A stretch of DNA of 64,000 bases from an uncultured Prevotella sp. (lineage in GTDB: Bacteria; Bacteroidota; Bacteroidia; Bacteroidales; Bacteroidaceae). Below are positions 59,632 to 64,000 of this stretch, one piece after another; the stretch's first letter is position 1; the number at the start of each line of letters is the position of its first letter. The stretch lies in contig CABQKA010000007.1 of the NCBI GenBank assembly GCA_902464615.1, forward strand, positions 27,561-91,560, given 5' to 3'. The position numbers and the translations under genes are program-made. The notes under the pieces were generated by a model. That model did no database searches, had not been told where the DNA came from, and was given only the letters and a program-made list of their open reading frames with translations.

Positions 59632-60453
59632 TCAATGCTCTTTGCCCCAGGTAGCGCGGCCCTTGGAAGAACAGCTCACGTCGACAACATCGGCGCGCGT
59701 ATCGGCGCACTCTATGCGCCCACCCGAACTGACAGAGCCGGTCACTTCGTCACACGTCAGCCGTTCCATCAGCAAACGGGCGCCGCTGCTGACATCCAGG
59801 GCCAAGTGTTCCGCAGACAATTCGTCGCTGAATGTGGCCCTTCCGCCACTGTTCATGTCGAAACGCAGCGCACCGCCCTGCTTGAGTTGACGCACGAAAA
59901 GCCGGCCTCCACTCGACACATCCGCACTCAGCGTCTTACAATGCAAGTCACCGAAATCCGCACGTCCGCCGCTGCTGACGTCGAGTTTCAGATCAGTGAC
60001 ATCAAAAGCAGGCACGTCCATCGTTCCGCCTGACGAGACGACGACTTCGAGAGAGGCAGTTTCCAACGTCTGCCTTACTTCCACTTGCGAGCCACTGTTC
60101 GCCTCCAGCCGCCTTACGACCGGGCCATTCACGTATATCACAGCCAAAACGCTGCCGGTGTTGTTCTTCCACCTCTTTCTTTTCTGTAAATTGAGGCATA
60201 GGACACCGTTGGTCACTTGAACGTTCAAGTCCGGCAGGAACTCCTCGGCCACGTCGGCCGTTACCTTGACCCGCCCGGACGTGGGGGTGTAGACCACACG
60301 AATCCGGTTGCCGGAGACAATGGCATTAAAATCCTCCACACTGAACGTGCGTCGCACCATTTCGGGCGAGTCGTCCGCGACCGCCGGACCATTCGCAGCA
60401 GGAACCGGCAATATGAAAAGGAGGGAAAGTAATAATGAAAATACAAGTTTCAT
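59632..60453 (-). CDS. DUF2807 protein with SSGG repeats
   Basis: The 273-residue product has a signal peptide ('MKLVFSLLLSLLFILPVPA') and a DUF2807 domain. The first part ('RRTFSVEDFNAIVSGNRI') is followed by a beta-solenoid-like region. Its turns repeat VSSGG or a close variant six times (VSSGGTMD, VSSGGRAD, VSSGGRLF, MNSGGRAT, VSSGARLL, VSSGGRIE), about 23 residues apart. It is probably periplasmic or surface-exposed; the molecular role of the family is unknown. ATG 60471 is ruled out by a likely -7 box at 60480-60487. It is the last of three tandem paralogues. Confidence 0.85.
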   Translation of the reverse strand: MKLVFSLLLSLLFILPVPAANGPAVADDSPEMVRRTFSVEDFNAIVSGNRIRVVYTPTSGRVKVTADVAEEFLPDLNVQVTNGVLCLNLQKRKRWKNNTGSVLAVIYVNGPVVRRLEANSGSQVEVRQTLETASLEVVVSSGGTMDVPAFDVTDLKLDVSSGGRADFGDLHCKTLSADVSSGGRLFVRQLKQGGALRFDMNSGGRATFSDELSAEHLALDVSSGARLLMERLTCDEVTGSVSSGGRIECADTRADVVDVSCSSKGRATWGKEH

Positions 60454-60479
60454 AAGCCTGCTACATTTCATTCATATTA

Positions 60480-60487
60480 TAAAGATA
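60480..60487 (-). promoter_or_regulatory. Probable -7 box of the SSGG DUF2807 gene
   Basis: On the minus strand this is TATCTTTA, one base off TAnnTTTG, 27 bases upstream of ATG 60453. Confidence 0.45.
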
Positions 60488-60517
60488 TCGCATCCGCCTA
60501 GTCTCGGCCGGGGAAGG

Positions 60518-61423
60518 TTATTCGCGCTTGCCCCAATCCACCGAGGCCCGAGGCATATTGTCCACGTCCAAGTGCCGCACGTCCGTCAAGTCCGACTTCA
60601 AGGACGCCATAGCCGAAACCGTACCCTTCATCGTGCCGCACTTGACGGTGTGGAAAGTGACGCCGGCCATGTTCCCGACAGAAAGGTTCACCGTATTCGC
60701 ATCCAAGAGGCCGTCCAAACTGACTTGGCTCATGTTGCCGGCACTCAAGTCGAGCGTCTTGCAATCCACGCCGCCCTTCAGCGAGACACCGGCCATGTTG
60801 CCGGCCCGCACCTTCACCTCGTCGCTGTTCGTAGTGCTTTCCACAGTCACCCCGGCCATGTTGCCTGCCACGATAGCAAAAGACGACGCACTCACAGTGC
60901 CCAACGTCACACTGCCCATGTTGCCTACCATCAGGGACAGGGAGGAGCCGTCGAAAGCCGGGAACGAAAGGTCTGCCATGTTGCCCACACTCGCGGTAAA
61001 GTCAGACACGCGGATTGGAGCCATGAAATCCACCTCGCTGACAGATTTCAGGTCGACGTAGCTCACCATCGGTGCGTCGACATATACGATGGCGTGAAGC
61101 GAATCTTCAAAGTGCTCCCACGGCTTGCAGTCACGGAAGCCTACCACTAAGCTGTCGCCGGACTCCCTTACGTCCAGCAGGTCGGCCACACGTTCGTCCA
61201 CATCGGCCTTTATGCGGACGTTCCCCTTCGTAGGAGTGTAGACGACCCGTACCGGCCCGGTGGTGCGCAGCGACTTGAACTCGCCGACAGAGAACGTGCG
61301 GCTGACGGACGGCACCTCTAATATGCGGTCACGACCTGCTTTTTTCCGGGTAACAGACTCGGTTGCAGAAACTACGGCTGTAAAGCAAAAAGCAGCCACG
61401 ATAAAGGAAAGAAGCCTATTCAT
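60518..61423 (-). CDS. DUF2807 protein with GNMA repeats
   Basis: The 301-residue product has a signal peptide ('LLSFIVAAFCFTAVVSA') and a DUF2807 domain beginning 'SRTFSVGEFKSLRTTGPVRV'. Its solenoid turns carry GNM six times: VGNMADLS, VGNMGSVT, AGNMAGVT, AGNMAGVS, AGNMSQVS and VGNMAGVT. They are spaced about 22 residues apart. Buried-turn methionines at regular positions are unusual. It ends 'ASVDWGKRE', similar to the end of its neighbour ('RATWGKEH'), which supports a tandem duplication. Its function is unknown. Confidence 0.85.
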   Translation of the reverse strand: MNRLLSFIVAAFCFTAVVSATESVTRKKAGRDRILEVPSVSRTFSVGEFKSLRTTGPVRVVYTPTKGNVRIKADVDERVADLLDVRESGDSLVVGFRDCKPWEHFEDSLHAIVYVDAPMVSYVDLKSVSEVDFMAPIRVSDFTASVGNMADLSFPAFDGSSLSLMVGNMGSVTLGTVSASSFAIVAGNMAGVTVESTTNSDEVKVRAGNMAGVSLKGGVDCKTLDLSAGNMSQVSLDGLLDANTVNLSVGNMAGVTFHTVKCGTMKGTVSAMASLKSDLTDVRHLDVDNMPRASVDWGKRE

Positions 61424-61560
61424 AAGTCAAAACGATTTTATCATTCATATTTTTTCTGTCTCAAACTACCTCCGCCGGCGCGATGTCCGGGGGCGGCAAC
61501 GCCGCGAGTACGAGTGATACCGCCGGGAGATTCCCCATCGCACCGGTGCCTCGTCCGGAC

Positions 61561-62871
61561 TCAAAGCGGCCGCACTTCGTCGCGCTCACCTGCCAGCTGC
61601 AAACTGGCGGGCCGCCCGGCATAATACACGTTGCTCATGCGCTCGCACGTGGCCGTAAGCCTGCCGGACGGGCAACAGCGTATGACGCTGCTCGACCGCG
61701 CCACGGCCTGCACGTTGCGGGCGGAGAAATCCTCCGCACTGATCCGCGATGTGCCCGACGCCTCATAGCGCGCATCGCCCCGTGTGCTGCCCGAAACTTT
61801 GATACTCGAGATACCCGAGGCACTTGCTTCCAGGCCCGCCGCCGTCCAGTCTTTCAAGCGGATATTACCCGCAGAGACCGTCTCCAGCAGGCAGTTGCCG
61901 CGGCACGTGCCCGAAGCCTTGACCTGGGAAGTCCCCGAAGCCTTGACCGTCAGGCTACCGCATTCAAGTTGTCCGAAATTCAACTGCGACGCACTCACGG
62001 CCTCGACATCCACTGCGTCAGCCTGCGTGCTCCCTACGGAAAACGCCGCGGCCGACATGCCCTTCACGCTCAGCCGCGTGCATTCCAGCGCGCCGAGCTT
62101 CCAGCGCGCCGCGGCCGACAGTTCCGGAGAGAAATCGGCCGTGCGCAAAGTACCGTCCACCGTCAGGTTCGACGCCGCGCCTACGTCCCAGCTGCAGCGG
62201 CCACCCTGCCAGTCGCCCTCGATGATGACGCTTGAAGCCGCACCGGCTTTCAGCGAACCGTTCTCCGTGCGTACCGTGCCGTTCACCTCCAGTCTGGCCG
62301 CCGGGCCCAAGTCCAGCGTCAGCTCGTCCACATCCAGCGGCCCCACCCCGACATGGGCAGCGCCGGCCGCCGAAAGGCTCAGGCGCCGGCCGTCGAAAGC
62401 GGGCATCTCCAAGCGCGTGGCCGCCTCCAGGTCCAGACACAGTTCGTCCGAACCGATGCTCTGCGTGGCGCGCAACGACGCGGCGGGGCCTAATTTCAAG
62501 CGACGGACGTCCGGCCCCTCCACGGTCACGCGCAGGTTGCCTGGGATATCGCGCTTCCCGTGTTCCGGCTGGTCCAGACTGATGCGCAGTACGCCGTCCG
62601 TCACGCGCACTTTCAACAAGTCCCGCCAGCCGGCCGACACGTCGGCCGACACGCGCGCACGGCCCGCACCGGGTGTATAAACAACCTGAACCGGGGCCTC
62701 CACCTCAATGGCTGAAAAGCGCTCCACCGGGAACGTCAGATGCAGCAAGTCGGTGTTCTGCCGCAGCGACGACGTCGCCTTCCCTTCAGAAACCGCGCGC
62801 GAACACGCCGCAGCAAGCCCCGACAAACCGCACAAAGCAGCCAGTCCTAAGATTAATGCACATTTTCTCAT
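61561..62871 (-). CDS. Long DUF2807 lipoprotein with Ala/Ser-turn repeats
   Basis: The 436-residue product has a signal peptide and lipobox ('LCGLSGLAAACSRA'), so it is probably a lipoprotein. The DUF2807 start is 'HLTFPVERFSAIEVEAPVQV'. About a dozen solenoid-like repeats follow, with small-residue turns such as LGPAASL, LEAATRL, SAAGAAH, LGPAARL, KAGAASS, VGAASNL, KASGTSQ and EASGTSR. It is about 140 residues longer than its two neighbours, which suggests repeat expansion. The frame reaches 62892, but ATG 62871 begins the signal peptide. A promoter lies at 62943-62950. Confidence 0.85.
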   Translation of the reverse strand: MRKCALILGLAALCGLSGLAAACSRAVSEGKATSSLRQNTDLLHLTFPVERFSAIEVEAPVQVVYTPGAGRARVSADVSAGWRDLLKVRVTDGVLRISLDQPEHGKRDIPGNLRVTVEGPDVRRLKLGPAASLRATQSIGSDELCLDLEAATRLEMPAFDGRRLSLSAAGAAHVGVGPLDVDELTLDLGPAARLEVNGTVRTENGSLKAGAASSVIIEGDWQGGRCSWDVGAASNLTVDGTLRTADFSPELSAAARWKLGALECTRLSVKGMSAAAFSVGSTQADAVDVEAVSASQLNFGQLECGSLTVKASGTSQVKASGTCRGNCLLETVSAGNIRLKDWTAAGLEASASGISSIKVSGSTRGDARYEASGTSRISAEDFSARNVQAVARSSSVIRCCPSGRLTATCERMSNVYYAGRPASLQLAGERDEVRPL

Positions 62872-62942
62872 AGTCTTACCTTTTATGAACACAAAGCGGA
62901 GAAACCGCTACGGGCTGCGGCAAAACAGCTCCGCCTCTGCGG

Positions 62943-62950
62943 CAAATTTA
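62943..62950 (-). promoter_or_regulatory. -7 box of the DUF2807 tandem cluster
   Basis: On the minus strand this reads TAAATTTG, matching TAnnTTTG, with an expected leader of about 65 bases to ATG 62871. Confidence 0.6.
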
Positions 62951-63129
62951 ACGAATAGGTATCAAAAAAACAAAACCGGGAAATAAAAAAACGCTTTGCC
63001 GCCCTCCGCGCGTTCGCCCCCGCAGTGCGCCCCATTCGTCCGCCTGCCCGGCCTATTCGTCGAAAAAACTTGTCCCCCCCAGAAAAAAGTCCCAAATTTG
63101 CAGCACGCTTCAAACAGAAATACCAAATC

Positions 63130-63825
63130 ATGAAAGATATGAAAAGTCTGGTCATCCCCGCCGTCATCGTGACGGCCTCCTTCTGTTCCTGCGGCACCAC
63201 GGGCGGCAGCCAGTTGCTGTCGAATCTCGCCTCGGGAGCGCAACAGCAACAAAGCACACAGACATCCGGCAGCGACACGCAGGACGGCAACACCCAGGAC
63301 AACGGCAGCGGACTGCTCGCCGGACTGCTCTCCGGACTGCTGGGCAGCAGCAACGAACTGAGCAACGCCACGCTGGCCGGCACATGGAAATACGCCGGCA
63401 CAGCCTGCGTGTTCGAGTCTGAAAACCTGTTGCTCAAAGCCGGCGGCGCCGTCGCAGCCAACAAGATTACCGAACAACTTGACCAAAACCTGGAGAAAAT
63501 AGGCATCAAGGCGGGCAACAGTTCGTTCACCTTCAACGAAGACGGCTCCTACACCGCCAAAATCGCAGGCCGCTCGCTCAACGGCAAATACACGCTCGAC
63601 GCGGAAAACAAAAGCATCGAGATGACATACCTTGCGGGACTGGGCAAGCTCACGGCCCGCATCACCAAAAGCGGCAACAGCGTGAAGCTCCTCTTCGAGG
63701 GCGACAAGCTCCTGCAACTCCTGCAAGGCATCAGCGCTCTGAGCGGCAGCACCGCGGGCAACACCCTTTCGTCGCTCATCAGCTCCTACGACGGCCTCTA
63801 TATCGGCCTCCAGCTCGAAAAGTAA
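63130..63825 (+). CDS. DUF4923 family lipoprotein
   Basis: The 231-residue product begins 'MKDMKSLVIPAVIVTASFCSC' with a lipobox cysteine, so it is a predicted lipoprotein. A Gln/Ser/Asp-rich linker leads to 'LAGTWKYAGTACVFESENLL', a lipocalin-like start. It continues with 'SFTFNEDGSYTAKIAGRSLN' and ends 'SSYDGLYIGLQLEK'. This matches DUF4923, a family known mainly from Bacteroidales with no assigned function. ATG 63139 is an alternative. It is followed by a strong terminator built from a 21-bp array. Confidence 0.85.
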   Translation: MKDMKSLVIPAVIVTASFCSCGTTGGSQLLSNLASGAQQQQSTQTSGSDTQDGNTQDNGSGLLAGLLSGLLGSSNELSNATLAGTWKYAGTACVFESENLLLKAGGAVAANKITEQLDQNLEKIGIKAGNSSFTFNEDGSYTAKIAGRSLNGKYTLDAENKSIEMTYLAGLGKLTARITKSGNSVKLLFEGDKLLQLLQGISALSGSTAGNTLSSLISSYDGLYIGLQLEK

Positions 63826-63855
63826 AAGCGCTCCGCGCGCATCAAGCCCCGCGCC

Positions 63856-63918
63856 ACGGGGCCTATCCCAGTTTTTACGGGAATAAGGACTGTTTTCACT
63901 GTCCTTATTCCCGTTTTT
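63856..63918 (+). repeat. 21-bp array K (3 units) forming a canonical intrinsic terminator
   Basis: Units start at 63856, 63877 and 63898. Units two and three form a 14-base perfect stem (63877-63890 with 63901-63914), followed by seven T. This is a textbook terminator for the DUF4923 gene and the clearest evidence that the array family can act in termination. Confidence 0.88.
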
Positions 63919-64000
63919 TTGCGGCTGGTCCGGCACAGCCCTCCCCCACTCCCATTCAAGGCAAGGCCGCCGCCGGCCGGCAGTGTAATAGTGGGGACCA

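Overview
The window is a GC-rich, gene-dense piece of a Bacteroidota chromosome, most likely from a gut member of the order Bacteroidales. The support is the repeated Bacteroidota -7 promoter motif TAnnTTTG upstream of many genes, a type IX secretion protein (PorQ), DUF2807 and DUF4923 envelope proteins, and a large set of host-glycan glycosidases. I cannot name a genus from the sequence alone. No rRNA, tRNA, CRISPR array, insertion sequence or prophage was seen.

Layout. Positions 1-6096 (+) hold the 3' end of dxs, the TrkAH potassium system, a DUF2461 protein, a DUF2807 lipoprotein and rlmN. Positions 6126-11601 (+) form a tightly packed run: pdxA, a sugar-nucleotidyltransferase-like gene, an ATP-grasp gene, a CDP-alcohol phosphatidyltransferase, an LPG-synthase-type membrane protein and a HAD hydrolase. 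These look like a cassette for making and moving a lipid head group. Positions 11742-14352 (-) carry ispH, cmk and porQ. Divergent from porQ are a TonB-like gene, a polyprenyl synthase and a tatD gene (14424-17102, +).

Positions 17289-44971 are a host-glycan region without SusC/SusD. It holds GH89, a clan GH-D-like hydrolase, GH35, GH95 and two large GH2 enzymes (-), then an AraC regulator and an iron alcohol dehydrogenase (-). A sialic-acid operon nanT-yhcH-nanA-nanE-nanM follows (-), and divergent from it a GH29 fucosidase and a third GH2 (+). Together these would trim alpha-GlcNAc, beta-Gal and alpha-Fuc from mucin-type glycans and catabolise free sialic acid. No sialidase is present.

Positions 45104-50080 (+) hold a tiny His/Pro-rich lipoprotein and an EmrAB/TolC-type efflux operon with a perfect palindrome at its probable transcription start and a partial internal duplication. 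Positions 50197-54754 (-) carry thiL, a small beta-barrel protein, a C1 peptidase and an M24 peptidase. Positions 54875-59533 (+) carry a patatin, an ATP-grasp-like protein and an unusual TonB-dependent receptor. Positions 59632-62871 (-) are three tandem DUF2807 paralogues, and the window closes with a DUF4923 lipoprotein (+).

The most striking feature not explained by genes is a dispersed family of short intergenic arrays, eleven in this window. Each has two or three 21-bp units built on a quasi-palindromic 17-bp core (ACGGGnCTwAGnCCCGT or its A/T-rich variant). Most lie at gene 3' ends, where neighbouring units form long hairpins, some with U-tracts. One array lies between divergent promoters and one lies inside the nan operon.
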